A stretch of 64,000 nt of DNA from Veillonella rodentium. Lineage in GTDB: Bacteria > Bacillota > Negativicutes > Veillonellales > Veillonellaceae. Where the stretch lies: positions 1,007,501 to 1,071,500 of the forward strand of contig NZ_LT906470.1 of the NCBI RefSeq assembly GCF_900187285.1, written 5' to 3'. Made by a program: the position numbers and the translations under genes. Below the pieces are notes generated by a model. The model saw only the letters and a list, made by a program, of their open reading frames with translations. It did no database searches and had not been told where the DNA came from. This document shows positions 18,227 through 27,683 of the stretch, in pieces (position 1 is the stretch's first letter; every line of letters begins with the position of its first letter).

Positions 18227-18802
18227 ATGATAAATATTAATAATGCCGTTCAATTTCAACATCTCATATGGGATCGCGTTATGACGAATGCCAAAGTCGT
18301 AGTCGATGCGACTTGCGGAAACGGTCATGATTTATTATATCTGGCTGAGCGTGCACAAAAAGGATGTCACTTGTACGGTATTGATATTCAAATGCAGGCC
18401 ATTAATGCCAGTAAAGAATTGCTGCGGTCTAACGGAATTGCCCAGGACGTGAGTCTCACATTTATTCATAGATCTCACGACAAAGCGTTATCAGAAGATA
18501 TTAAGGATAACGATATTGATCTGATGATTTTTAATTTAGGATATTTACCAGGAAGTAATCATCAAATTATAACTGAACCGCATCATACCATTAATGCCAT
18601 TCAAGAAGGTCTGGAAAAATTAGATAACTCCGGAGTTATTACGGTTGTTGCTTATCCTGGAACGGAAGAGGGGTTAGCAGAAAAAGAATACTTGCAATCG
18701 TATTTAAAAAAATTGAATCAGAAGCTGTATAATGTATGTCATTGGCAGCCGATGAATCAGGTAAACCAGCCCCCTGAATTATTTATTTTACAGAAGCGAT
18801 AG
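18227..18802 (+). CDS. mnmM: tRNA mnm5s2U34 methyltransferase MnmM (YtqB family)
   Basis: Class I SAM-dependent methyltransferase of the YtqB family, reported to perform the last step of mnm5s2U34 formation in tRNA where MnmC is absent. The SAM-binding segment VVVDATCGNGHDLLYLA and the family motif FNLGYLPGSNHQIIT are visible. At 191 residues it is the usual size. A clear terminator follows. Older annotations call it an rRNA methylase. Confidence 0.88.
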   Translation: MININNAVQFQHLIWDRVMTNAKVVVDATCGNGHDLLYLAERAQKGCHLYGIDIQMQAINASKELLRSNGIAQDVSLTFIHRSHDKALSEDIKDNDIDLMIFNLGYLPGSNHQIITEPHHTINAIQEGLEKLDNSGVITVVAYPGTEEGLAEKEYLQSYLKKLNQKLYNVCHWQPMNQVNQPPELFILQKR

Positions 18803-18844
18803 TGTATTTGTTATTATTAATAACTTTAATGCATATATAACTAA

Positions 18845-18871
18845 TAAAAGACCCGAGAACGGGTCTTTTAT
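18845..18871 (+). terminator. Intrinsic terminator after mnmM
   Basis: Perfect stem TAAAAGACCCG / CGGGTCTTTTA with a short AGAA loop, 42 bases after the mnmM stop. It ends the long rightward operon. Confidence 0.9.
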
Positions 18872-19116
18872 TTATACATTGGTATATAGTAATTCTTAAA
18901 TTATTAATTTCGTATAAATAGATGAATACTATAGGCTATGCATTTATAGCTAATCAGTATATTGAATGTTAACAATATTTTAAATATTAGTATAATATGC
19001 ATAAGACGTATACTATATGCGATATATACCATATATTAATTATGAATATATGGTATAATAATAAATAGAAAGATACTATTCTCTTTTATGTGCAGGTTTA
19101 AAAAAGGGAGTTCAAC
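18872..19116 (+). promoter_or_regulatory. AT-rich argR promoter region with palindrome
   Basis: A very AT-rich stretch. A 12-base inverted repeat (TATACCATATAT at 19025-19036, ATATATGGTATA at 19046-19057) overlaps a TATAAT -10 candidate at 19054-19059. The TATGAAT within the loop and right arm is reminiscent of half an ARG box, so autoregulation by ArgR is possible but unproven. AAAGGGAG lies in front of the argR ATG. Confidence 0.5.
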
Positions 19117-19572
19117 ATGAAACGTTATCGCTATAACAAAATTAAAGAAATCGTACAGTCTAAGGCGATTGAGACCCAGGAAGAATTGGCAGCGGCCTTA
19201 TTAGAAGAGGGGATTGAGGTAACACAGGCTACCGTTTCCAGAGACATTAAGGAACTGATGTTAATCAAAATCCCTACAGGTGATGGGCATTATCGATATG
19301 CATTATCTCCGGAGGAAAACGTAGTTCTTTCTCGCAGCCGCATCAATCGATTATTCCAAGATTCTCTAATCAAAGTAGATCACAGTTTAAACCAAGTCGT
19401 GCTACATACAATTCCGGGTTCAGCTCAATCTGTTGCATTTTCTATCGATCATGCAAAATGGAATGAAATCATCGGTACCTTAGCCGGGGATGATACAATT
19501 TTGTTAATTGCCAAAACGGAAGCGGAAGTTCCTGCAATTTTAGCTAGAATTCAAGATTTAATGAAGGACTAA
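19117..19572 (+). CDS. argR: Arginine repressor ArgR
   Basis: Arginine-responsive hexameric regulator. An N-terminal winged helix contains the conserved QATVSRDIKELMLIKIP. The C-terminal oligomerisation and arginine-binding domain includes IPGSAQSVAFSID and GTLAGDDTILLIA with the Asp pair that binds arginine. The 151-residue length is normal. It has its own promoter region with a palindrome and sits 2 bases before recN, a conserved pairing in Firmicutes. Confidence 0.95.
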   Translation: MKRYRYNKIKEIVQSKAIETQEELAAALLEEGIEVTQATVSRDIKELMLIKIPTGDGHYRYALSPEENVVLSRSRINRLFQDSLIKVDHSLNQVVLHTIPGSAQSVAFSIDHAKWNEIIGTLAGDDTILLIAKTEAEVPAILARIQDLMKD

Positions 19573-19574
19573 AT

Positions 19575-21239
19575 ATGTTGACGCAAATGAGCATTCATAA
19601 CTTTGCGTTGATTGAGCAAATGAATATTTCATTTAACGATGGTATTACTATCTTTACCGGCGAAACTGGGGCAGGGAAGTCCATTCTTATGGATGCCTTC
19701 AGTATCCTTTTAGGAGAGCGCGCAAGTAGCGAGTTTATTCGTCACGGTAAAGATAGTTTTGTTATAGATGGAATATTCGACATCGCCAATCACAAAAGTA
19801 TACAAGAATTATTGGAAGCGAAAAATATTATTGTCGAAGACGATGATTTGATACTATCTCGATCATTTAACAAGAACGGTAAGTCTACGATTCTTGCAAA
19901 TGATCAGCCCATACCGCTTAAAGCACTTAAGGAAATCGGACAGTGTTTGGCGGATATTCATGGTCAATATAGTAATCAACGCCTATTGCAGGCCGATACG
20001 CATCACGAATACTTGGATACATATAATACGGAAGGCCGGAGGGCTTATAAAAAATATGTAGAGGCTTATAAGGCTTATAAGGAAGCAAAGCGAGAGGTGG
20101 ATCATTTACAGGAAAATATGGCGGAACGAGCTCGCGAACTTGATATGTTACGATATCAAATCGACGAGATTGAGGATGCAGGTCTTACGGTAGGCGAAGA
20201 TACAGCTATTTCTGAAGAACTTAAACGCCTCGATAGCTTTGAACATATCGATAAGGTCCTCGGTTCCTGTTATGATGCATTTTATAACGGTCGGCAACCA
20301 CTACTCGATACGGTGAATTCAATCAAGATAGAGGTCAATGATCTCCTTAAATACGATGAATCTTTAAAAGATGTATCCGAAATGGTAAATTCGGCTTACT
20401 TTCAATTGGAAGAAGCGGCTCAATCGCTAGATCGCTATAGAGATAATATCAGCTATGATGAGGAACGTTACAAATTCTGCCAGGATCGCGATACTACAAT
20501 CTATGGATTGAAGAAAAAATACGGTGAAACCGTTGAGGATATCCTAGCTTATGAGGACAAGGCGCAGGCTCGACTTGAGGAATTAGAACATTTGGTATTC
20601 GCTCAGGATAAATTGGAGGAGCGTTTACATCAAACTGAAAGTAAGGCAAAAGCAGCCCTTATTGAATTGGAAAAAATCCGTTCAAAAAATGCAAAGATCA
20701 TCACTGCTGCATTGCAGAAAGAATTGGTCGACCTCGGCATGCCTAAAGGAAATATAGAATTTCAAATCGTTCAATCCGATGAATTGACGGCTTTGGGCGC
20801 AGCATCCATCGAATTACTGTTTACAGCGAATAAAGGGGAGCAGTTATTACCGCTTCATAAGGTAGCTTCCGGCGGTGAACTGGCGCGTATAGCATTGGCT
20901 TTCAAATCGGTATTTCGTACCGATACATACAAAACGATGGTATTCGATGAAATTGATGTGGGCATCAGCGGCGATATTGCTCTAAAGGTAGCTGAAAAAA
21001 TCTTGGGTTTATCAAAAACGAATCAGGTGTTTTGTATTACACACTTACCGCAGACGGCAAGTATTGCGAAACAGCACTATCATTTATCCAAGATAGAACA
21101 GGATGATCGAACTGTATCAACATTAGCGGTTTTAAACAGTAAAGAACGGGTTATACAGATAGCATCAATGATGTCAGGTCGCAGTATGTCCGAGACGGCA
21201 TTAGCGGCGGCACAGGAACTAATTGACCATTTTCATTGA
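19575..21239 (+). CDS. recN: DNA repair protein RecN
   Basis: SMC-like ATPase acting early in double-strand break repair. Walker A GETGAGKSILMDA lies near the N-terminus; a long coiled coil fills the middle. The C-terminal signature SGGELARIALAFK and Walker B MVFDEIDVGISG are intact, as is FCITHLPQTAS. The 554-residue length is normal. It is cotranscribed with argR. No LexA-type box is evident directly in front of it. Confidence 0.96.
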   Translation: MLTQMSIHNFALIEQMNISFNDGITIFTGETGAGKSILMDAFSILLGERASSEFIRHGKDSFVIDGIFDIANHKSIQELLEAKNIIVEDDDLILSRSFNKNGKSTILANDQPIPLKALKEIGQCLADIHGQYSNQRLLQADTHHEYLDTYNTEGRRAYKKYVEAYKAYKEAKREVDHLQENMAERARELDMLRYQIDEIEDAGLTVGEDTAISEELKRLDSFEHIDKVLGSCYDAFYNGRQPLLDTVNSIKIEVNDLLKYDESLKDVSEMVNSAYFQLEEAAQSLDRYRDNISYDEERYKFCQDRDTTIYGLKKKYGETVEDILAYEDKAQARLEELEHLVFAQDKLEERLHQTESKAKAALIELEKIRSKNAKIITAALQKELVDLGMPKGNIEFQIVQSDELTALGAASIELLFTANKGEQLLPLHKVASGGELARIALAFKSVFRTDTYKTMVFDEIDVGISGDIALKVAEKILGLSKTNQVFCITHLPQTASIAKQHYHLSKIEQDDRTVSTLAVLNSKERVIQIASMMSGRSMSETALAAAQELIDHFH

Positions 21240-21264
21240 CTAAAAGCGTATAATTTCTTATACT
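21236..21264 (+). promoter_or_regulatory. Promoter of the lysine-riboswitch operon
   Basis: TTGACT at 21236-21241 and TATACT at 21259-21264 are separated by 17 bases. This would start transcription just before the lysine aptamer. The -35 box overlaps the end of recN. Confidence 0.6.
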
Positions 21265-21279
21265 AATTATATTAACTAA

Positions 21280-21521
21280 ATAAATTGGTAGAGGAGCGAG
21301 TATAAAGAGTAATCATGAGGAGCCGGCATGCATTGAATCATGATAAAAGGGATGCTTGCCGAAGTTCGATGATTGCCAAAACATCGTTCTGGTTGTCTAT
21401 TTAATAAGTGGATGACTGTCATCAATACATTATTGGTGGAGTGCTATCATTGATCTTTTAGTATTAGTTATATTATTTGTATAAACTATGAGGCCAGTGG
21501 ATACTTCCACTGGCCTTTTTG
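21280..21521 (+). promoter_or_regulatory. Lysine riboswitch (L box) with terminator
   Basis: Conserved L-box pieces in order: GGTAGAGGAGCG, AGTA, GAGGAGCCGG, AAAAGGGATGCTTGCCGAAG, CTGGTTGTC, and a closing GGTGGAGTGCTATC. The expression platform ends in the hairpin GGCCAGTGGA / TCCACTGGCC followed by TTTTT at 21492-21520, just before the dapB RBS. Lysine binding is expected to favour this terminator and shut off dapB-asd-dapA. Confidence 0.92.
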
Positions 21522-21533
21522 GGAGGGGGATAT

Positions 21534-22331
21534 ATGATTCGAGTAACGGTAAACGGTGCCGGCGGCAAAATGGGCCGTGAAGTGGTCAAAGCGGTACATA
21601 ATGATTCCGAATTAGCTTTGGTAGGCGGTATCGATCCTACAAAATCAGGTCAGGATATAGGCACAGTAGCGGGTATTGAACCTTTAGGTATTACCATGAA
21701 TTCTTCTGTGGATGAGATCTTAGGTGATACAAAACCTGATGTAATCGTCGATTTCACGAGTCCTGCAGTTATCTACGAAAACGCAAAAAAAATGCTCGCT
21801 GCCGGTATTCACGTTGTAATCGGTACAACAGGTTTAACGGCGGTACAGCGGGATGAGCTCGATGTAATCGGTCGTAAACATAATGCAAACTGTCTGGTGG
21901 CACCTAACTTTTCACTCGGTGCCGTTATGATGATGAAGGTATCCTCTGAGTTGGCACCTTATTTTCCGAATGTGGAAATCATTGAATTGCATCACAATCA
22001 CAAATATGACGCACCGTCAGGTACTGCAATTCTGACAGCGAAATTAATTAATGATGCTAAACTGGCGGCACAGGTTACAGCTGATGAGGATTTGACACGT
22101 GAAAGTTTACCCGGTGCACGCGGTGCCAAGGTGGATGATGTAACGATACACAGTGTGCGCCTACCCGGTTATGTGGCACATCAACAAGTCTTATTCGGCG
22201 GGTACGATGAAACATTGACCGTACGCCATGACAGCTTAAGCCGTTTATCCTTTATGCCGGGTGTTGTACTGGCTTGTAAAAAGATAGCTTCTGTGCCGGG
22301 CTTAACATACGGATTGGAGCATTATTTATAA
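21534..22331 (+). CDS. dapB: 4-hydroxy-tetrahydrodipicolinate reductase
   Basis: Reduces hydroxytetrahydrodipicolinate with NAD(P)H in the lysine/diaminopimelate pathway. The Rossmann motif VNGAGGKMGREV and the active-site ELHHNHKYDAPSGTA are present. ATG 21534 is chosen because GGGAGGGG lies at good spacing and the upstream in-frame TTG falls in the terminator. First gene after the lysine riboswitch. Length is about 265 residues, normal. Confidence 0.96.
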   Translation: MIRVTVNGAGGKMGREVVKAVHNDSELALVGGIDPTKSGQDIGTVAGIEPLGITMNSSVDEILGDTKPDVIVDFTSPAVIYENAKKMLAAGIHVVIGTTGLTAVQRDELDVIGRKHNANCLVAPNFSLGAVMMMKVSSELAPYFPNVEIIELHHNHKYDAPSGTAILTAKLINDAKLAAQVTADEDLTRESLPGARGAKVDDVTIHSVRLPGYVAHQQVLFGGYDETLTVRHDSLSRLSFMPGVVLACKKIASVPGLTYGLEHYL

Positions 22332-22354
22332 TATATAATCAAGGAGACATGTTC

Positions 22355-23386
22355 ATGAAAAAACCAAATCTTGCAATTCTTGGTGCAACCGGTGCTGTAG
22401 GGGCCGAATTTATTACACTGATCGAAGAGCGAAACTTTCCTTATGAAAACCTTAAATTATTAGCTTCCGCACGTTCCGCCGGTACTGAATTAACGGTAAA
22501 CGGTAAAACATATGTAGTTGAGGAGGCAAAGCCTGAGTCCTTTGAAAATATCGATATTGCACTGTTTGCAGGTGGTTCAATTTCTAAAACATTAGCACCG
22601 GAGGCGGCTAAACGAGGTGCCATCGTCATCGATAACTCAAGTGCATTCCGAATGGATCCTGAAGTACCGCTCGTGGTGCCGGAAGTTAATCCGGAGGATA
22701 TTTTGAAACATAAAGGCATCATCGCTAACCCGAACTGTTCCACTATTATCATGAGCTTAGGATTGAAACCGCTACATGATATTTCTCCAATTAAACGTAT
22801 CATTGTAAGTACATACCAAGCCGTTTCCGGGGCCGGCAAGGAAGGTATTGAAGAGCTTGAAAATCAAGTTAAACAATATACGGCAGGCGAGGAAATGACG
22901 GCTAATTTGTTACCAACAGGATCGGCACCGAAACATTATCCCGTAGCTTTCAATTTATTACCACAAATAGATGTTTTCCTCGATAATGATTACACTAAAG
23001 AAGAAATGAAGATGGTTTATGAAACTCAAAAAATTCTTCATGACGATTCGATTCAAGTGGTTCCGACTACGGTACGTGTACCTGTATACCGTTCGCACTC
23101 TGAATCCGTATTAGTGGAAACTGCAGAACCTGTATCTGTTTCAGCTTTCAAGGCGGCATGTGAAAAATTCCCTGGACTACAGGTAAAGGATAATCCGGCG
23201 GAACAAATTTATCCTATGCCACTATATACATCTAATAAAAACGACTGTGAAATCGGTCGTATCCGTAAAGACTTATATAACGATAAGGCAATGAACTTTT
23301 GGATTGTAGGGGACCAAATACGTAAAGGCGCTGCATTAAACGCTTTACAAATTGCCGAATACTTGGTGGAAAAACAAGCATTCTAA
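22355..23386 (+). CDS. asd: Aspartate-semialdehyde dehydrogenase
   Basis: Makes aspartate semialdehyde, the branch point for lysine, threonine and methionine. The N-terminal AILGATGAVGAEF nucleotide-binding loop, the catalytic Cys in NPNCSTIIM and the YQAVSGAGKEG motif are seen. ATG 22355 is preferred over the ATG at 22349 because AAGGAG ends only two bases before the latter. Second gene of the lysine-riboswitch operon. Confidence 0.96.
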   Translation: MKKPNLAILGATGAVGAEFITLIEERNFPYENLKLLASARSAGTELTVNGKTYVVEEAKPESFENIDIALFAGGSISKTLAPEAAKRGAIVIDNSSAFRMDPEVPLVVPEVNPEDILKHKGIIANPNCSTIIMSLGLKPLHDISPIKRIIVSTYQAVSGAGKEGIEELENQVKQYTAGEEMTANLLPTGSAPKHYPVAFNLLPQIDVFLDNDYTKEEMKMVYETQKILHDDSIQVVPTTVRVPVYRSHSESVLVETAEPVSVSAFKAACEKFPGLQVKDNPAEQIYPMPLYTSNKNDCEIGRIRKDLYNDKAMNFWIVGDQIRKGAALNALQIAEYLVEKQAF

Positions 23387-23410
23387 TTATCGATCAGGGG
23401 GAGGACAGAT

Positions 23411-24301
23411 ATGAAAACCTTCGGACGTGTATTAACAGCTATGGTTACGTCATTCAATGAGGATGGATCTGTAAATATTCAAAATTGCATTTCAATTGCA
23501 AATTATTTATTAGATCATGGCTCGGATGGTTTAGTCGTATGCGGTACAACAGGTGAAAATCCAACAATATCCAGAGAGGATAAATTGAGACTCTTCTCGG
23601 CAATTGCCAAAGAATGCGGTCACAAGGGATCAATTATCGCTAATGTGGGATCAAATGACACGGCAGGATCTGTAGACTTTGTAAAAGAAGTGTCAATGAT
23701 TCCTGGAATTGATGGTTTACTCGTAGTTGTTCCATACTATAATAAGCCAAATCAGCAGGGACAATATTTACATTTTAAAGCTATCGCCGAGGCGACTACA
23801 TTGCCTATTATGGTGTATAATGTACCGGGGCGAGTAGGTACCGGTATTTTTCCAAATACTTTAGCCCGTTTACATAAAGAATATCCGCATATTTGTGCAA
23901 TTAAAGAAGCAAGCGGTAATTTAATGATCGCTTCTGAAATTAAACGATTATTACCGGATCCGTCCTTTATGCTCTATAGCGGAGATGATGGTTTGGCATT
24001 ACCGATTTTATCCGTTGGCGGATGTGGTGTCGTATCCGTTGTTGCCCATGTAGCCGGCACGGATATCAATGCTATGATTCAGGCTTTTGAAGCAGGGCAT
24101 AATCACGAAGCGATACGTATTCATCAGACTTTGGCTGAAATTACAAAAGCCATGTTTATTACAACAAATCCGATTCCTGTAAAATATGCAGTTCGTAAAC
24201 TTGGTTTGCCTGCAGGTGCATTTAATTTGCCTATGTGTGAACCATCAGAAGAAGAAGCAGCTTATATAGATAAGGCGCTAGCTGAGTATAACGAGCAGTA
24301 A
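23411..24301 (+). CDS. dapA: 4-hydroxy-tetrahydrodipicolinate synthase
   Basis: Class I aldolase condensing pyruvate with aspartate semialdehyde. CGTTGENPTISREDK, the tyrosine-containing VYNVPGRVGTGI and the Schiff-base lysine in CAIKEASGN are all present. The length of 296 residues is normal. It ends the dapB-asd-dapA operon and is followed by a terminator, so lysine feedback through the upstream riboswitch should control it. Confidence 0.96.
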   Translation: MKTFGRVLTAMVTSFNEDGSVNIQNCISIANYLLDHGSDGLVVCGTTGENPTISREDKLRLFSAIAKECGHKGSIIANVGSNDTAGSVDFVKEVSMIPGIDGLLVVVPYYNKPNQQGQYLHFKAIAEATTLPIMVYNVPGRVGTGIFPNTLARLHKEYPHICAIKEASGNLMIASEIKRLLPDPSFMLYSGDDGLALPILSVGGCGVVSVVAHVAGTDINAMIQAFEAGHNHEAIRIHQTLAEITKAMFITTNPIPVKYAVRKLGLPAGAFNLPMCEPSEEEAAYIDKALAEYNEQ

Positions 24302-24335
24302 ATATTTCTTCGCCCATTTAAATAGAGAACAATTT

Positions 24336-24372
24336 ATAGCCGTCATTACAGATGTAGTGACGGCTATTTTTG
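24336..24372 (+). terminator. Intrinsic terminator after dapA
   Basis: Stem ATAGCCGTCA / TGACGGCTAT with a 12-base loop, followed by TTTTT. Confidence 0.9.
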
Positions 24373-24454
24373 TGTATATATTTATGATCCTATAAAGGAC
24401 CTAATGGACTTTCAAATTTATATAATTACAAATTCTCGAATTAATTTTAAATTA

Positions 24455-24586
24455 TGATATAATCTGACGTGGAGATAGTATTTTTAACTATACTCTAGTC
24501 TACTGTTAATTTCATGATAAACAGAATGATTGTGAAAATCAGAACCGACCTGATGGCGGATACATTTATTACACAAGGAGTTTAAC
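24455..24586 (+). promoter_or_regulatory. panD promoter and leader
   Basis: An extended -10 element (TG at 24455, TATAAT at 24458-24463) has no good -35 box. It would give a leader of about 115 bases. The leader has small inverted repeats (ATAGT / ACTAT near 24475-24492; ATCAG / CTGAT near 24538-24554) but matches no riboswitch I know. CAAGGAG precedes panD. Confidence 0.45.
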
Positions 24587-24988
24587 ATGATACTAACAAT
24601 GCTGAAAGGCAAAATTCACAGAGCTACGGTAACACAAGCCGAACTTGATTATGTAGGGAGCATTACTATTGATATAAATCTATTGAATGCATCCGGAATA
24701 CGAGAATATGAGCAAGTTCAAATCGTAGATATTAATAATGGTGCACGATTTACCACGTATACCATAGCAGGCAAACCCGGTAGCGGGGTAATCTGTCTTA
24801 ACGGAGCGGCCGCACGAAATGTGCAGGTAAATGATAAAATCATTATTATGTGTTATGCACAAATCGATGAGCATGACATTGAGAGTCATAAACCTCTCGT
24901 TGTATTTGTAGATGAAAAAAATAAGATAAGTCATATAAGAAACTATGAAAAACATGGTTTATTAGTTGATCAAAATAACGGTAATTGA
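24587..24988 (+). CDS. panD: Aspartate 1-decarboxylase (pyruvoyl enzyme)
   Basis: Makes beta-alanine from aspartate for pantothenate. The self-cleavage site Gly-Ser is in YVGSITID near residue 25, where Ser becomes the pyruvoyl group. The N-terminal [16 protein letters not shown] and the later LNGAAAR motif are typical. The 133-residue length is slightly longer than the usual 115-127. It is followed by panC. Confidence 0.95.
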   Translation: MILTMLKGKIHRATVTQAELDYVGSITIDINLLNASGIREYEQVQIVDINNGARFTTYTIAGKPGSGVICLNGAAARNVQVNDKIIIMCYAQIDEHDIESHKPLVVFVDEKNKISHIRNYEKHGLLVDQNNGN

Positions 24989-25067
24989 TTATAGCTGTAA
25001 TTGATTGAAAATACAGTAGACTGTATAGGACTATCTTCGATTCTATAAATTGACGGAGGATACTTTC

Positions 25068-25913
25068 ATGAACGTTATAAACACAGTACATGATGTACGA
25101 TCACTTGTAAATAAGTGGAGAAAAGAAGGCTATACAATCGGTTTTGTACCGACGATGGGGTATCTGCATGAAGGACATGCCGCACTGATGCGTCGAGCCC
25201 GTGCGGAAAACGATAAGGTCATTGTATCAATCTTTGTAAATCCTGCTCAGTTCGGAGAAAATGAAGATTTAGATGCGTATCCGCGTAATCTTGAGGGTGA
25301 TACAAGCTTATGTGACTCTATAGGTATAGATGCTATTTTTGCACCGGATGCAACCGAGATGTATCACAATCCAAAGGCATTTGTGGATATTATCGATCTA
25401 TCTAAAACCCTATGCGGTGTTACGCGACCGATTCACTTTAAAGGCGTTTGCACTGTTGTGAGTAAACTATTTAATATAGTGCAGCCCAATAACGCTTACT
25501 TTGGACAAAAGGACGCGCAACAGCTGGCTATTATCCGTAAAATGGTAGAAGACTTAAATTTTCCGGTTACAATTATAGGTGTTCCTATCGTAAGAGAGGA
25601 GGACGGATTAGCCAAATCATCGCGCAATACATACTTATCTCCAGCAGAACGAAAAGCGGCTACCATATTATATAAATCCATACAGGTAGGTCAAACTACC
25701 ATAGCCCCCGGCAGTTCAACTAGTTCCATTATCCATGCTATGACAGATGTAATCAATACAGAACCTTTAGCCGACATTGATTATGTCTCGATTGTTGATG
25801 CCGTCACAATGCAGCCTGTTGATACAATAGATCGACCTGTATTAATCGCCTTAGCGGTATACATTGGTCATACACGCCTTATTGATAACTTTTCCTATGA
25901 ATTACATCAATGA
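25068..25913 (+). CDS. panC: Pantothenate synthetase
   Basis: Joins pantoate and beta-alanine with ATP. The nucleotidyltransferase motif VPTMGYLHEGHAALM (HIGH-like) and the second signature KSSRNTYLS are intact, as is the conserved FGQKDAQQL. ATG 25068 follows GGAGGA at good spacing. The stop overlaps the RBS of panS. panB is not in this window. Confidence 0.96.
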   Translation: MNVINTVHDVRSLVNKWRKEGYTIGFVPTMGYLHEGHAALMRRARAENDKVIVSIFVNPAQFGENEDLDAYPRNLEGDTSLCDSIGIDAIFAPDATEMYHNPKAFVDIIDLSKTLCGVTRPIHFKGVCTVVSKLFNIVQPNNAYFGQKDAQQLAIIRKMVEDLNFPVTIIGVPIVREEDGLAKSSRNTYLSPAERKAATILYKSIQVGQTTIAPGSSTSSIIHAMTDVINTEPLADIDYVSIVDAVTMQPVDTIDRPVLIALAVYIGHTRLIDNFSYELHQ

Positions 25914-25921
25914 GGTGTTAT

Positions 25922-26842
25922 ATGAATATCATGGTATCCATTAATCGTTTCGTATCAAAATATATAATCTTATTGATCTTAGGCTTTTCATGTATCGCAT
26001 ATATGATACCTGATTATTTTATATGGGCCATATCCTACACGCCATATTTACTGGGAATAGCTATGTTTGGCATGGGCCTTACCATCAGTCTGAAAGATAT
26101 AGAGGGCATCATTAAGCATCCCAAATATATTTGTATAGGGGTTATTGCGCAATATACGATTATGCCTTTGAGCGCTTTACTGTTATGTCATATATTTGTT
26201 CTACCTGCGGATATTTCGATAGGAATTATTCTGGTCGGATGCTGCCCGGGTGGAACCGCCAGTAATGTCATAACCTATCTTGCCCGTGGTGATGTAGCTT
26301 TATCTGTGGGAATGACCATAGCCTCAACCATATTGGCACCGCTTGTAACGCCATTACTCATTCTATATCTTGGTGGAGCATGGGTCCATATAGAGTTATT
26401 ACCCATGATGATTACGACGGTAAAAGTTGTCTTACTGCCTATCATACTGGGAGGCGTCGTACAATGGATAAGTAAATCACATATACGGGAAATCAGATCC
26501 ATCAGCCCTATACTATCCATATTTGCTATCGTTCTGTTAATAGCTGCGATCATCGCTATTAATAGGGATAAAATACTGATTTCCGGGTTACTGACTTTAA
26601 CCGTGGTAGGAATCCATAATATAATGGGACTTATTTTGGGGCTGAGTGTAGGTAAAATTTTTCAACTGGAACACGACAAAGCTACGGCACTCGCCATAGA
26701 AGTGGGGATGCAGAACAGTGGGCTGGCCGTTACATTAGCAGCCACCAATTTTGCAATGAATCCGTTAGCGACTTTAGCCGGCGCCCTATTCAGCGTATGG
26801 CATAATGTATCAGGATCAGTCTTTGCCAGTCTGCGTAGATAG
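25922..26842 (+). CDS. panS: BASS-family transporter, PanS-like
   Basis: Bile-acid:sodium-symporter superfamily membrane protein with about nine or ten hydrophobic segments. Typical motifs are GMGLTISLKDIEGI early, GCCPGGTASNVITYLARGDVALS in the middle and EVGMQNSGLAVTLA in the second half. ATG 25922 has GAGGTG upstream, overlapping the panC stop. PanS homologues move the pantothenate precursors ketopantoate and pantoate, and the position right after panD-panC supports that use here. Transport direction and substrate are inferred. Confidence 0.82.
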   Translation: MNIMVSINRFVSKYIILLILGFSCIAYMIPDYFIWAISYTPYLLGIAMFGMGLTISLKDIEGIIKHPKYICIGVIAQYTIMPLSALLLCHIFVLPADISIGIILVGCCPGGTASNVITYLARGDVALSVGMTIASTILAPLVTPLLILYLGGAWVHIELLPMMITTVKVVLLPIILGGVVQWISKSHIREIRSISPILSIFAIVLLIAAIIAINRDKILISGLLTLTVVGIHNIMGLILGLSVGKIFQLEHDKATALAIEVGMQNSGLAVTLAATNFAMNPLATLAGALFSVWHNVSGSVFASLRR

Positions 26843-26851
26843 GGTAAAAAC

Positions 26852-26900
26852 AAAAATGTTGGAATGATAACTCTTACTCGAGACATTCCAACATTTTTTA
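26852..26900 (+). terminator. Intrinsic terminator after panS
   Basis: Fifteen-base stem AAAAATGTTGGAATG / CATTCCAACATTTTT, ending the pan operon and facing the leftward lexA gene. Confidence 0.88.
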
Positions 26901-27011
26901 TTTATATAGTATATAGAGTATTATATTGTAAAAATATTGTTTAAAGGTATTTTTTAGATATCATTTAAAAATATTATCGTTTAAAGATATTCATCAGGCA
27001 TATTTTTAACA

Positions 27012-27683
27012 TTAAATACGATCTCGTACTAGACCGATAACTAAACCTTCAATATGGCAATCATCAACGATGATAGGGTCAAAATCATCATTTTCCGGCT
27101 GTAAGCGAATATGTCCGTTTTCTTTATAAAAACGTTTAACCGTCGCTTCATCATCGATGCGGGCAACGACAACATCGCCATTATTCGCTGTATTCTGATG
27201 GCGTACAATAAGCATATCGCCTTCATACATGCCGATATTCATCATTGATTCCCCTTGAACGCGGAGCATAAAGCAATCGGAATCACCAGTTAATTGTACA
27301 GGTAAAGTCAATGTAGTCTCTAAATTTTCGACAGCCGTAATAGGCATGCCGGCTTGTACAGTCCCGATAAGAGGCACCTGCTTGAGTCCGGCACCGAGAA
27401 ATTCAAAATTATCGGAGCTGGAAGTTTTGTTACCGCTGACGGAAATATTTGGTTTTATATCCTCTAATACGGTAATTGCCCGATTTTTATTCGGATCACG
27501 CTTAATATAACCGAATTTCTCTAACGCATTGAGATGAGACTGTACCGTAGAAGTGGAGCTGAGGCCTACATGTGTACAAATTTCACGAACTGTAGGGCAA
27601 CGGTATTCATTATGTAAAGAATCCTTAATAAAATCTAGTATACGTCGCTGTTTTGTATTTATATCTGTTGCAGGGCGTCTCAC
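27012..27683 (-). CDS. lexA: LexA repressor
   Basis: SOS repressor that self-cleaves on RecA filaments. An N-terminal winged helix includes CPTVREICTHVGLSSTSTVQSHL. The cleavage site Ala-Gly is in VQAGMPI. The catalytic Ser is in VQGESMMNIGM and the Lys in DEATVKRFYKE. It uses a GTG start with GGAGG upstream. It is divergent from a YneA-like gene, as in Bacillus. The linker contains a Ser/Asn-rich stretch, slightly extended (223 residues against about 205 in Bacillus). Confidence 0.96.
   Translation of the reverse strand: MRRPATDINTKQRRILDFIKDSLHNEYRCPTVREICTHVGLSSTSTVQSHLNALEKFGYIKRDPNKNRAITVLEDIKPNISVSGNKTSSSDNFEFLGAGLKQVPLIGTVQAGMPITAVENLETTLTLPVQLTGDSDCFMLRVQGESMMNIGMYEGDMLIVRHQNTANNGDVVVARIDDEATVKRFYKENGHIRLQPENDDFDPIIVDDCHIEGLVIGLVRDRI

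Noticed and set aside
21280-21521. T-box leader considered for the region before dapB
   Set aside because: No specifier loop or TGGNACC T-box core; the conserved pieces are those of the lysine riboswitch.
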